64,000 nucleotides of DNA from Mesorhizobium waimense (GTDB taxonomy: Bacteria; Pseudomonadota; Alphaproteobacteria; Rhizobiales; Rhizobiaceae), in assembly GCF_003601975.1 (NCBI RefSeq), contig NZ_QZWZ01000006.1, positions 1-64,000 of the forward strand, given 5' to 3'. Of the stretch, positions 43,966 to 52,464 are shown one piece after another. Position 1 is the stretch's first letter, and every line of letters begins with the position of its first letter. The notes beneath the pieces are model-generated. The model ran no database searches, was not told where the DNA came from, and saw only the letters and a list, made by a program, of their open reading frames with translations. The translations under genes were made by a program, and so were the position numbers.

Positions 43966-44874
43966 ATGACGCTTGAAGGAAAAGTCGCTCTTGTCGCCGG
44001 CGCCACCCGCGGCGCGGGCCGTGGCATAGCGGTCGAACTCGGTGCGGCTGGCGCCACCGTCTATGTCACCGGGCGGACGACACGAACCCAGCAGTCCGAC
44101 TATGGTCGCCCGGAGACCATCGAGGAGACGGCGGAGCTAGTGACGGCGCAAGGCGGCAAGGGCATTGCCGTTCAGGTCGATCATCTGATTGCGGACGATG
44201 TGCGCAAACTGGTCGAGCGCATCCGCGCCGAACAGGGCCGCCTCGACATCCTGGTCAACGACCTGTGGGGCGGCGAGAAACTGTTCGAATGGAACAAGCC
44301 GGTTTGGGAGCACAATCTAGACAACGGCTTGCGCCTGCTGCGCCTAGCGATCGACACGCATCTGATCACCGCGCACCATGCGCTGCCGCTGATGATCGAG
44401 CGGCCGGGCGGGCTGCATGTCGAAGTCACCGACGGCACCGCCGAATACAATGCCGACCACTACCGACTGTCGCCCTTCTATGATCTCGCCAAGGTGGCGG
44501 CGACGCGCATGGCATGGGCGCATGCCAAGGACCTCGCGCCGCATAGCGCTACGTCGGTTTGCCTGACGCCAGGCTGGTTGCGGTCCGAAATGATGCTGGA
44601 GGCGTTCGGCGTCACCGAAGAAAACTGGCGCGACGCGACCGCAAAGGTGGCGCATTTCATCATCTCGGAGACGCCGCGCTTCATTGGCCGCGCGATAGCG
44701 GCACTGGCCGCGGATCCGGATCGCTCGCGCTGGAACGGTCAGTCGCTGTCGAGCGGCGGGCTGGCGCAGGTCTATGGCTTCACTGACCTCGACGGCTCAC
44801 GCCCCGATGCCTGGCGCTATGTTCCGGAAGTCCAGGATGCCGGCAAGCCAGCCGACGCGACCGGGTACCGGTAG
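43966..44874 (+). CDS. atypical short-chain dehydrogenase/reductase
   Basis: This 302-residue SDR has a cofactor motif GATRGAGRGIA and GRLDILVNDLWGG, where NDLWG replaces the usual NNAG. YDLAK stands at the Tyr-x3-Lys position and a long C-terminal extension follows. Such proteins occur among DHRS1-like SDRs. It is preceded by GGGAGG at 43956. It faces a TetR gene and is probably induced by a small electrophile or ketone; the substrate is unknown. Confidence 0.86.
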   Translation: MTLEGKVALVAGATRGAGRGIAVELGAAGATVYVTGRTTRTQQSDYGRPETIEETAELVTAQGGKGIAVQVDHLIADDVRKLVERIRAEQGRLDILVNDLWGGEKLFEWNKPVWEHNLDNGLRLLRLAIDTHLITAHHALPLMIERPGGLHVEVTDGTAEYNADHYRLSPFYDLAKVAATRMAWAHAKDLAPHSATSVCLTPGWLRSEMMLEAFGVTEENWRDATAKVAHFIISETPRFIGRAIAALAADPDRSRWNGQSLSSGGLAQVYGFTDLDGSRPDAWRYVPEVQDAGKPADATGYR

Positions 44875-44911
44875 AGCGGCTTTGCGCATCGTGGACCGCT
44901 CCGTAGAACTC

Positions 44912-45259
44912 CTAGGCCGAGCGGCCATCGAAATCGATCACAGGCACCGCTGACAGGTCGATGTCGTCGAGGCAGTTGATGTTGACATAGGCGCTTCGCT
45001 CACTGCCTTCGCCGACATCCTCGGCGAAGGGATGGATGCCACAGGTCCGGCAGAAGCGGTGGGCGATAGCCTTGCTGGCGAATGTGTAGCGGCCGAGATC
45101 GTCGCCCCAGGCGAGCATCCGCAATTTCTGGTGCGGCACGGCCCACAGCAGCGCGCCCTTGCGCGCACAGATCGAGCAATTGCATCGCACGGCCGCGGTC
45201 AATTCGCCCTCGACCTCGAACGCGACCTTGCCGCAATGACAGCTGCCCTTGTAGTGCAT
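44912..45259 (-). CDS. GFA/CENP-V family zinc protein
   Basis: This 115-residue protein has the conserved cysteines of the GFA family: Cys7 and Cys9 (SCHCG), Cys26, Cys28 and Cys31 (CNCSIC), Cys70 and Cys73 (CRTCG). Glutathione-dependent formaldehyde-activating enzyme is the named member; most relatives are uncharacterised S-(hydroxymethyl)glutathione-type or zinc-binding proteins. ATG 45259 has GGAAGAGGA upstream; a longer start at 45295 is less likely. Confidence 0.85.
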   Translation of the reverse strand: MHYKGSCHCGKVAFEVEGELTAAVRCNCSICARKGALLWAVPHQKLRMLAWGDDLGRYTFASKAIAHRFCRTCGIHPFAEDVGEGSERSAYVNINCLDDIDLSAVPVIDFDGRSA

Positions 45260-45382
45260 CGAGTGTTCCTCTTCCTTCGGTCCGACAGGGTGCAAATCCG
45301 ACTTTGCCGGGTTATGTCTCTACAGGCCATGTTGGCCGCCAGCCTTTAAGACGTTGCAGTTGGCCGGAGTCCGACACCAAAA

Positions 45383-46684
45383 ATGCACTCAGTCCGCGAC
45401 CATCTGGAAAAAAACATCCTTGCGCGCCTCGCCGCCCGTGCCGGCGAAGAACGCGTGTTCACAACGCTCTATGCCGAAGCCGCGCGGGCTGCGGCTGATG
45501 CCAGCGATGCCCGCAAGCGGGCAGGCGTGACGCTCGGGCCGCTCGACGGCACCATTGTGTCGATCAAGGATCTGTTCGATGTCGCCGGCGAGGCGACCAC
45601 AGCCGGCTCGCTGATGCTCAAGAACGCCGCACCTGCCCAGCGCGACGCGGCAATCGTCAGTCGGCTGCGGCAGGCCGGGGCTGTCATCATCGGCAAGACC
45701 AACATGACCGAGTTTGCCTTCACTGCGATCGGCGACAACCAGCATTACGGCACTCCCGGCAACGCGATGGATTCCAGCCGCATCCCGGGCGGCTCGTCTT
45801 CGGGTGCCGGTGTTTCCGTCGGCGAAGGCACCTGCGACATCGCCATTGGCTCAGACACGGGCGGTTCAGTGCGCATACCGGCATCGCTCAACGGCGTCGT
45901 CGGCTTCAAGCCGACGGCTCGGCGCGTGCCATTGACCGGCGCCTACCCATTGTCCGCGACTCTGGATTCGATCGGACCGCTTGCACTCAGTGTCGCTGCG
46001 TGCGCGATTGCCGACGCCGCGATGGCCGGCGAGGAGTTGCCGGCACCGCACCTGCCGCTCCCGCTTGCCGGGCTTCGTGTAGGTATTCCGCGCGGCCCGC
46101 TTTTCGAAGACACCGAAAGTGAGGTCGCCGCGGCGTTCGATCGCAGCCTTCGCAAGATCGAGCCGACAGGCGCGCGCCTAGCGGACATATCGATGGACGA
46201 TTTACTTGCCGCGATGCGTGCGGCCACCAGGCGCGGTTCGATCGCGGCCATGGAAGGGGCCGAAATCCATGCCGACTGGCTGGCGACGGGGGCATCGGTG
46301 CCGGTCGACCCATGGGTCAGCGGGCCGCTGTCGCGGGCGGCCGCAATCCCGACGCCGGTCTATATCAGGGCAATGCGCCGCCGCGCGGCACTTTGCATAG
46401 CCATGGACGAGCGGTTGGCGTCGGTCGACGTGCTAGCGCTGCCGACCACCCCGGTGACGGCGCCGACCATAGTTTCGATGACTGAGAATGCCGATCTGCG
46501 CGAACGCACCGAAGGGCTGCTGCTGCGCAACACGCAGGTGGCCAACCAGTTCGACCTCTGCGCCATCTCGCTGCCGATGCCCGGCATGACGCTGCAGGCC
46601 GGCTTGATGCTGGTGGCGCGCAACGGCCATGACCATCATTTGCTGCGCATCGCGGCCGAAGTCGAGGCGCTGTTAGTCTGCTGA
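45383..46684 (+). CDS. amidase signature family protein
   Basis: This 433-residue amidase has the Ser-cisSer-Lys triad: Lys62 (SIKDLFD), the Gly/Ser-rich loop IPGGSSSGAG near 138 and the nucleophile Ser162 in GSDTGGSVRIPAS. Members hydrolyse amides, ureas (allophanate hydrolase-like) or act in GatA. No GatB or GatC is nearby, so a catabolic amidase is likely. It appears to be a single gene. Confidence 0.9.
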   Translation: MHSVRDHLEKNILARLAARAGEERVFTTLYAEAARAAADASDARKRAGVTLGPLDGTIVSIKDLFDVAGEATTAGSLMLKNAAPAQRDAAIVSRLRQAGAVIIGKTNMTEFAFTAIGDNQHYGTPGNAMDSSRIPGGSSSGAGVSVGEGTCDIAIGSDTGGSVRIPASLNGVVGFKPTARRVPLTGAYPLSATLDSIGPLALSVAACAIADAAMAGEELPAPHLPLPLAGLRVGIPRGPLFEDTESEVAAAFDRSLRKIEPTGARLADISMDDLLAAMRAATRRGSIAAMEGAEIHADWLATGASVPVDPWVSGPLSRAAAIPTPVYIRAMRRRAALCIAMDERLASVDVLALPTTPVTAPTIVSMTENADLRERTEGLLLRNTQVANQFDLCAISLPMPGMTLQAGLMLVARNGHDHHLLRIAAEVEALLVC

Positions 46685-46707
46685 TCGGGTAGCCCTTTGG
46701 AATCGGG

Positions 46708-47088
46708 TTAACGCGGCCGGCAGTGCTTGCGCTCGGTCTTCTTGGAGGCTCGTTCGATGCTGGTCGCGATTAGCCGATCGTATCCGCTGCCGGAATTCGG
46801 CTCGTGTTCGATCGACCCTTTGACTACGATCTTTCCCGTATCAAGTGATGCCGAGAGATCTTTCTTTGCTCTGTCTTGCCACGGCAATCGGGTGGTGTCG
46901 ATCGACACCACCTCGATGATCTCACCGGTGGCGAGGTCGAGAGCGCTGTGCGACGGGCAGGGCTGCATGACGCAGGCTATCCCATTGCTGCAGTAGACAT
47001 AACTGCTGCCCTCGATCGCGGCGGCCGACGGCGATGCCGCGATTGAAGACGCGGCGATGGCCATGAAGGCGCGGCGAAGGCCAGGCAT
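46708..47088 (-). CDS. small secreted protein of unknown function
   Basis: This 126-residue protein has a signal peptide (MPGLRRAFMAIAASSIAASP, cleavage near AAA-IEG). The mature part has four Cys (VYCSNGIACVMQPC and a terminal KHC), which could form disulfides in the periplasm. It ends in a basic tail. I do not recognise the family. The 23-bp gap to the amidase stop is convergent. Confidence 0.6.
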   Translation of the reverse strand: MPGLRRAFMAIAASSIAASPSAAAIEGSSYVYCSNGIACVMQPCPSHSALDLATGEIIEVVSIDTTRLPWQDRAKKDLSASLDTGKIVVKGSIEHEPNSGSGYDRLIATSIERASKKTERKHCRPR

Positions 47089-47129
47089 GGTTTCAACGTC
47101 GCGGAGAAATGAGGCGAAACCGCGATGTG

Positions 47130-48110
47130 TTACACGCTCGCCGGGAACCGCCGCCGGTACTGCTGGACCACTTCGGGATTGCGCAGATTGACCGGCAATT
47201 TGTTGGCCAACACCAGCAGGGCTTCGCCGGCGGCGCCGACGCCCATGCGCATCATTGATTCCTCGGTGATGCCGGCCATGTGCGGGGTGATGATGACGTT
47301 GTCGAAGCCGAAATAGGGATGATTGGGCGGCAGCGGCTGCGTCGCAAACACATCGAGTGCCGCACCACCGATGCGGCCCTTCTGCAAGGCCTCGATCAGC
47401 GCCTCGTCGTCGACCACTGGCCCGCGCGAGACGTTGATCAGCAGCGCATGCGGCTTCATGCGGGCGATGCGCTCGCGGCTGATCAGGCCGCGCGTCTCTT
47501 CCGTCAGCGGGCAGCACAAAACGATGATGTCGCTCTGCTCGACCAGCGCGTCGATCGACAGGAAGCCGACCCTGTCGGGCGCCGGCCGCATGCTGCGCGT
47601 CGTCGCCACGACGTTGAGATCGAAGCCGTGCGCGGCGATATGGCCGACCGCCTGGCCGACGGCGCCTAAGCCGACGATGCCGATGGTCTTGCCGGCGAGT
47701 TCGCTGTTGGCATTGGCGTGCTCGCGGCCGGCGAGCCAGCCCTTTGTGCGCAAGTCGCGGTCGACCACGCGAAAACGCCGGGAAAGCGCAAGGGCGGCAA
47801 ACATCACATGCTCGGCGACCGAGCGCGCATTGACCGCAGGCACGTTCGCCACCAGCACGCCGGCGGCAGTCGCCGCGTCCATCGGGATCATGTCGAGCCC
47901 GGCGCCATGGCGGATCGCGGCCCGCAGCTTCTTAGCGCCATCGAAAAGCGCCGGTGGCAGAGGCGCACGGACAATGACGATGTCGGCATCCTTCGCCTCA
48001 CTGGCGAGTGTGTTGGCATCGAGGGCGGAGGCGACGACGAGCCTGCCGGCCTCGGCCAGCATGGCCGTGGCGCGCGGATGCAACGGATGCGTCGACAGGA
48101 TCTTGGGCAT
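47130..48110 (-). CDS. D-2-hydroxyacid dehydrogenase family protein with Glu-to-Gln change
   Basis: This 326-residue protein has the family's NAD motif GLGAVG (147-152), Arg229 (NVSRGP) and His277 (TPHMAG). The position of the catalytic Glu, 29 residues after the Arg, is Gln258 (DVFATQPLP instead of DVFE-EP). Formate dehydrogenase also carries Gln there. It ends a four-gene operon with a GntR regulator, an enolase-superfamily enzyme and a TIM-barrel isomerase, and may reduce or oxidise a 2-keto or 2-hydroxy sugar acid. Confidence 0.88.
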   Translation of the reverse strand: MPKILSTHPLHPRATAMLAEAGRLVVASALDANTLASEAKDADIVIVRAPLPPALFDGAKKLRAAIRHGAGLDMIPMDAATAAGVLVANVPAVNARSVAEHVMFAALALSRRFRVVDRDLRTKGWLAGREHANANSELAGKTIGIVGLGAVGQAVGHIAAHGFDLNVVATTRSMRPAPDRVGFLSIDALVEQSDIIVLCCPLTEETRGLISRERIARMKPHALLINVSRGPVVDDEALIEALQKGRIGGAALDVFATQPLPPNHPYFGFDNVIITPHMAGITEESMMRMGVGAAGEALLVLANKLPVNLRNPEVVQQYRRRFPASV

Positions 48111-48118
48111 CTTCTGCG

Positions 48119-48835
48119 TCAGGCCTTTTCGAGCACCGGGCTCGGAGGCTCGGCCGCCTTACCGCTGATGAGGCCTTTCCAATAGCTCTCCGCGCCCTGC
48201 AGATGGGCGCTCATAAGCGCCTGGGCGAGATTGCCGTCACGGCGCAGCAGCGCCTCGTAGATCTGGATGTGCTCGGCATGCGAACGCACGCTGCGTTCGG
48301 GATCGTTGAAATAGATCGGCAGGCGCAGCTCGCCCATCAGATAGTAAACGCTGCAGATGTTGTGGAAGACGCTGTTCTTGGTGGCGCGCACGATCTCGAG
48401 GTGGAATTCGCGGTCTTCCCTGGCCAAGCCCTCGCCGGCGGCGATGCGTTCCTCCGAAGCTTTCAGGATCTCGCGCAGCCGTTCGAAATTCTCCTCAGTG
48501 GCGCGCGAACAAGCGAGTTCGGCCGCCTTGATCTCGTGGATCTTGCGCAACTCAACCGTTTCGTAGATCTGCACCGGATCGAGCGGCAGGCCGGCGCGCG
48601 CGAACAGCGCCATGGCCTCGACGCTCGCCTGCTTGGTGTCGATATAGATGCCGGATTTGGCGCGGCGCTCGACGATGCGCATGGCTTCGAGGATGGCCAG
48701 GGCTTCACGGATCTGGCCGCGGCTGACGCCGAAATGCTCCGCCAGTTCACGCTCCGACGGGGTGCGGCCTGTCTCCTTGTCCGAATTGGAGAACAGATAG
48801 GCGGCGAGTTCGGCGAGAAGGTTCTTTTCTTTCAT
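48119..48835 (-). CDS. GntR family regulator (FadR/FCD subfamily), probable master of sugar regulon
   Basis: This 238-residue regulator has an N-terminal winged helix (RTPSERELAEHFGVSRGQIR) and an FCD domain with EDREFHLEIVRATKN and a late HAEHIQIYEALLRRD. It lies inside the catabolic operon (2 bp after the enolase-family gene and 8 bp before the dehydrogenase). FadR-type GntR proteins bind TGGT-N3-ACCA-like palindromes; four such sites lie in the promoters of its own operon, the facing operon and the sugar ABC operon. Autoregulation and release by a pathway intermediate are inferred. Confidence 0.88.
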   Translation of the reverse strand: MKEKNLLAELAAYLFSNSDKETGRTPSERELAEHFGVSRGQIREALAILEAMRIVERRAKSGIYIDTKQASVEAMALFARAGLPLDPVQIYETVELRKIHEIKAAELACSRATEENFERLREILKASEERIAAGEGLAREDREFHLEIVRATKNSVFHNICSVYYLMGELRLPIYFNDPERSVRSHAEHIQIYEALLRRDGNLAQALMSAHLQGAESYWKGLISGKAAEPPSPVLEKA

Positions 48836-48837
48836 CG

Positions 48838-50007
48838 TCAGCAGCGTTGCGCGTGCGCCTCCAGGAATCGTTCCGAAAGGGTGAATCCCAAACCAGGCTT
48901 TTCAGGGATCGCTATCATACCGTCCTTTGCTTCGACAGTCTCTTCGATAAGATCATGGATCATCGGGTTGGCGCCCAGCGAATATTCGACGGTGAAGCTC
49001 GCCGGCGAAGCAGCGCAGACATGCAGCCCGGCAAAGAAGCAGGGCGCGCCCGCCCACAGATGCGGCGCAAAACGCAGGTTGAAGGCGCTGGCGATGGTGC
49101 CAATCTTCATCGCCTCGCTGATGCCGCCGCAAAAGGCCGGATCCGGTTGGAAGATGTCGGCGGATTTGAGCACCGCGAGATCGCGGAAGGCATAGCGCGT
49201 CGCCTCGCTTTCGCCGGTGGCGATCGGGATGGAGCCGCTGGCGCGCACTTCGGCCATCCCCGCCTTGTCGTCGGCAATCACCGGCTCCTCGAACCAGGCG
49301 AGGTCGAGATCGGCGGCGAGATGGATGAAGCGCTTGGCCTCGGCGACCGTATAGGTGCCATGCGCGTCGACCATCAGCTCGACATCGGGGCCGAGCGCCT
49401 GCCTTGCGGCGCGGACGCGGGCGGCGGAAATATGCGGGGCGCCGTCCATGGCGCCGATGCGCATCTTCAGCGCCTTGAAACCACCCTTGGCGATGTAGGA
49501 TTTGAGCTGGTCGCCGATGGCGTCGGCGGCAGCCCAACCGCCCGACGCATAGGCCTGCATGCGCTCTACCTTGCGGCCGCCGAGCAGCCGCCAGACCGGC
49601 TGTCCCAGCGACTTGCCGAGAATGTCCCAGAGCGCGATGTCGACTGCGCTGATCGCGGCAATGCTCAAGCCGCGCCGCGCCAGTTGCGGCATGGCATGGC
49701 CGCCGTGGGCCGCGGTCTCGTGGCGCACGCCGTTATAGAGCATCTCCCAGATGACGCCGATGTCGGCCGGGTCGCGGCCGATCAGCTGCGGGGCGACCTC
49801 GTGGTTCAGCATGTGGACAAGGGCGCCGTAGCTGCCGGCGCTGCCGGCGGCGTTCTTGCCTTCGCCCCAGCCGACCAGACCGTCATCGGTCTCGATGCGC
49901 AGGATGGCGGCATCGAACGTCGTCACCTGGCCGAAGTCGCTGCGATGCTGCCGCGCGACTTCGATCGGTATGCGAACCCACCATGCCTGGACGTTTCTGA
50001 TGCGCAT
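48838..50007 (-). CDS. enolase-superfamily sugar-acid dehydratase/racemase
   Basis: This 389-residue protein has the enolase-superfamily pattern: Lys in ALKMRIGA, metal ligands Asp in MVDAHGTYT, Glu in WFEEP and Glu in ATGESEATRY, and a late His in FAPHLWAGAP. The Lys/His pair resembles the mandelate racemase group, which includes gluconate- and galactonate-type dehydratases. ATG 50007 follows GGGGAAG. A role in dehydrating a sugar acid is likely from context. Confidence 0.87.
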   Translation of the reverse strand: MRIRNVQAWWVRIPIEVARQHRSDFGQVTTFDAAILRIETDDGLVGWGEGKNAAGSAGSYGALVHMLNHEVAPQLIGRDPADIGVIWEMLYNGVRHETAAHGGHAMPQLARRGLSIAAISAVDIALWDILGKSLGQPVWRLLGGRKVERMQAYASGGWAAADAIGDQLKSYIAKGGFKALKMRIGAMDGAPHISAARVRAARQALGPDVELMVDAHGTYTVAEAKRFIHLAADLDLAWFEEPVIADDKAGMAEVRASGSIPIATGESEATRYAFRDLAVLKSADIFQPDPAFCGGISEAMKIGTIASAFNLRFAPHLWAGAPCFFAGLHVCAASPASFTVEYSLGANPMIHDLIEETVEAKDGMIAIPEKPGLGFTLSERFLEAHAQRC

Positions 50008-50064
50008 GTTCTTCCCCGGCCCTGCCGCTGGCCGGGCGGAAGGGCTCATTCCCAGTCGGAGCGG

Positions 50065-50952
50065 CTACTTGATCAGAGGCAGCAGCGTTTCGGCGGTGAT
50101 GCGCATCTGGTCGGTGTAGAATTTCTCCGTCAGCACGCTGGAACCGTGATCCTGGATGAACTTCAGCTGTTCGGGAGAGATGTCGACAGGGTGGCGCTCG
50201 ACCATTTCGGGATAGGGCGCGGCCGGCGTGCGGTCGACGGGCGCGACGAACTCGTTGGTCAGCGCGCCGTCATAGCCGACTTCCTTCAGCGTGCGCACGA
50301 TCTTAGGCCAGTCGATCTGCCCGAGGCCGGCGGCGAAGCGATTGTTGTCGGCGACGTGGAAGTCGAACAGGCGCTTGCCGACCTGGCGGATGGCGTCATA
50401 GACGTTAAATTCCTCCATGTGGATATGGTAGGCGTCGAGGCAGACACCGCATTCGGGACTTACCGCATCGGCCAAGGCGAGGGCTTGGGCACCACGGTTG
50501 AACAGATAGGTTTCGAAGCGGTTGAGCGGCTCGACGGCGATCTTGACGCCGACCTTCTTGGCATGGGTGAAGCATTCCCTGGTGGCGTCGACCACCCATG
50601 TCCACTCCTCTTCCTCGGTGCCGTCCGGCACCACCTTGCCGACGGTGGCGGGAACCAGCGTGATGATCTCACCATCGAGTTCGCTGATCATGGTGAGCAC
50701 GTCCTTGACATATTGAACCGAGCGCTCGCGTTGGCCCTGGTCCTTGGCGGCGAGGTTGCGCTCGCCCAGCATCAGCGTCACCGCGCCCCAGCAGCGGATG
50801 CCGTGTTCCTTGAGCAGCGCGCGCGTCTCATTGGTCTTGTATTGCGCGGGCTCGCCGGAAATCTCGATCGACTCGTAGCCGAATTTCTTGATGCGCTTCA
50901 GCGTCGTTTCCAACGGCTCCGCCCGCATCCAGTTGTGCGTCGAAAGATGCAT
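50065..50952 (-). CDS. sugar phosphate isomerase/epimerase-like TIM-barrel protein 1
   Basis: This 295-residue AP-endonuclease-family-2-type barrel is related to D-tagatose 3-epimerases. Candidate metal ligands are Glu in VEPLNRFET, Asp and His in CLDAYHIHMEE, and Glu in LTNEFVAP. ATG 50952 is preceded by GGAAGG inside a 20-codon leader ORF. It is the first full gene of the operon with the enolase-family enzyme, GntR and 2-hydroxyacid dehydrogenase. It probably isomerises a keto or aldo sugar intermediate. Confidence 0.87.
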   Translation of the reverse strand: MHLSTHNWMRAEPLETTLKRIKKFGYESIEISGEPAQYKTNETRALLKEHGIRCWGAVTLMLGERNLAAKDQGQRERSVQYVKDVLTMISELDGEIITLVPATVGKVVPDGTEEEEWTWVVDATRECFTHAKKVGVKIAVEPLNRFETYLFNRGAQALALADAVSPECGVCLDAYHIHMEEFNVYDAIRQVGKRLFDFHVADNNRFAAGLGQIDWPKIVRTLKEVGYDGALTNEFVAPVDRTPAAPYPEMVERHPVDISPEQLKFIQDHGSSVLTEKFYTDQMRITAETLLPLIK

Positions 50953-50955
50953 GGT

Positions 50956-51018
50956 CTATCCTTCCCAGAATTCGCCTGTCACGTTTCCCACGGCGCCCTC
51001 CAGCGAAGCGCGCCGCAT
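50956..51018 (-). CDS. 20-codon leader ORF upstream of the catabolic operon
   Basis: ATG 51018 has a perfect GAGGAGGAA ribosome site and the frame runs 20 codons (MRRASLEGAVGNVTGEFWEG) to TAG at 50956-50958. The stop is 3 bp before the ATG of the isomerase gene in the same frame, and the isomerase ribosome site lies within its last codons. Translational coupling or a regulatory leader peptide is possible. No protein family applies, and coding is unproven. Confidence 0.4.
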   Translation of the reverse strand: MRRASLEGAVGNVTGEFWEG

Positions 51019-51056
51019 GATTCCTCCTCAGGGGCGTTCCAGTGTTTTTGACTAAC

Positions 51057-51067
51057 TGGTTCGACCA
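51057..51067. promoter_or_regulatory. GntR-type operator C (TGGT-TCG-ACCA)
   Basis: TGGTTCGACCA, identical to the core of operator A at 34356-34366. It lies 39 bp before the leader-ORF ATG and 105 bp before the isomerase ATG on the minus strand. Confidence 0.65.
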
Positions 51068-51236
51068 ATTGGGCCTGAAGGCAGGTCTACAGCAAATTCC
51101 CATGAACGGCAAGAAGTCGCGAGCGGCAACTCATCGTGCCGGCTACTCTATTGATTAAATTAATGTATTTTCGCAGTTTGTGATGGCCGCCGATCCTTCT
51201 GCGGTGCGTTGCGCCGCTTGACCGACTGGCCGTATT

Positions 51237-51247
51237 TGGTCATACCA
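51237..51247. promoter_or_regulatory. GntR-type operator D (TGGT-CAT-ACCA)
   Basis: TGGTCATACCA lies 13 bp after TTGACC (51218-51223) and would cover the -10 region of the rightward promoter. Its centre is 180 bp from that of operator C. It matches operator B in core and placement. Confidence 0.65.
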
Positions 51248-51350
51248 GAATGGCGACACAAACAAGTGTCTGCGGGAAAACATCAAACGGGCTGGCCCTG
51301 CTTCCAATCGGCGCTATGCTTGGTCGTGACATGAGAGAGGGAGGATGCCG

Positions 51351-52406
51351 ATGCCGTCGACGATGAAGGGTCCCGGTCTGTTTCTGGCGCAGTTCGCGGG
51401 CGATGCCGCACCGTTCAATTCACTTCCCTCGATCACCAAATGGGCTGCCAGTCTCGGCTACAAGGGCGTGCAGATCCCGACCTGGGACGCGAGGCTGTTC
51501 GACCTCAAGAAGGCGGCGTCTTCCAAGGCCTATTGCGACCAGGTGAAGGGCATCTGCGCGGACGCCGGCGTCGAGATAACCGAGCTGTCGACGCATCTGC
51601 AGGGGCAGTTGGTGGCGGTGCATCCGGCCTATGACGCGCAGTTCGACGGCTTCGCGCCGCCGGCGGTGCACAACAATCCGAAGGCCCGGCAGAAATGGGC
51701 GGTCGAGCAGATGAAGTTCGGCGCCAAGGCGTCGAAGAATCTGGGCCTGAAGGCCTCGGTCTCCTTCTGCGGGGCGTTGGCCTTCCCTTACCTCTACCCG
51801 TGGCCGCAGCGGCCTGCAGGCCTGATTGAGGAAGCCTTCTCGGAACTCGGCAAGCGCTGGAAGCCGATCCTCGATGTCTATGACGAGAACGGCGTCGACA
51901 TCGGCTACGAGATCCATCCGGGCGAGGACGTGTTCGATGGCGCAACCTTTGAGATGTTCCTCGATGCGGTCGGCGGCCACAAACGCTGCAACATCAATTA
52001 CGACCCATCGCATTTCCTGCTGCAGCAGCTCGACTATCTCGAATTCATCGACATCTATCATGAGCGGATCAAGGCGTTCCACGCCAAGGATGCCGAGTTC
52101 AATCCGACGGGACGGCAAGGCGTCTATTCCGGCTATCAAAGCTGGACCAACCGGGCCGGTCGGTTCCGTTCGCTCGGCGACGGGCAGGTGGATTTCGGCG
52201 GCATCTTCTCCAAGCTCACCCAGTACGGGTACGATTCCTGGGCGGTGCTGGAATGGGAATGCTGCCTGAAGCATCCGGAGGATGGTGCTGCCGAAGGCGC
52301 GCCCTTCATCCAGCATCACATCATCAGGGTGACGGAAAAGGCATTCGACGATTTCGCCGGCGGCGCCACCGACAAGAAGGCGCTGCGCGCCATGATGGGT
52401 ATCTGA
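51351..52406 (+). CDS. sugar phosphate isomerase/epimerase-like TIM-barrel protein 2
   Basis: This 351-residue protein is longer than the other two barrels. It shows VDIGYEIHPGEDVFDG, CNINYDPSHFLLQQLDYL, IKAFHAKDAEF and VLEWECCLK, giving Glu, Asp, His and Glu as probable metal ligands. ATG 51351 is 6 bp after GAGGGAGG; ATG 51345 is too close. It leads a rightward operon with a Gfo/Idh/MocA dehydrogenase and another isomerase, a pairing known from inositol and 3-keto-glycoside breakdown. Confidence 0.87.
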   Translation: MPSTMKGPGLFLAQFAGDAAPFNSLPSITKWAASLGYKGVQIPTWDARLFDLKKAASSKAYCDQVKGICADAGVEITELSTHLQGQLVAVHPAYDAQFDGFAPPAVHNNPKARQKWAVEQMKFGAKASKNLGLKASVSFCGALAFPYLYPWPQRPAGLIEEAFSELGKRWKPILDVYDENGVDIGYEIHPGEDVFDGATFEMFLDAVGGHKRCNINYDPSHFLLQQLDYLEFIDIYHERIKAFHAKDAEFNPTGRQGVYSGYQSWTNRAGRFRSLGDGQVDFGGIFSKLTQYGYDSWAVLEWECCLKHPEDGAAEGAPFIQHHIIRVTEKAFDDFAGGATDKKALRAMMGI

Positions 52407-52464
52407 CCGGGCTTCGCCGGTGACAATCGCCAAAGGCAGAACGCATAAGACGAGGGAGACAAGA

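Larger units (their letters stand above)
51019..51350. promoter_or_regulatory. 332-bp divergent promoter region of the catabolic operons
   Basis: No gene is supported apart from the leader ORF at its left end. It contains GntR-type operators C (51057-51067) and D (51237-51247), a TTGACC box at 51218 for the rightward operon, and an AT-rich patch near 51150-51180. Confidence 0.65.

Noticed and set aside
48847..51051. 734-codon open frame on the plus strand
   Set aside because: It runs antisense to three clearly coding genes (enolase-superfamily enzyme, isomerase, leader). Long shadow frames are normal at this G+C content, and its translation shows no family motif.
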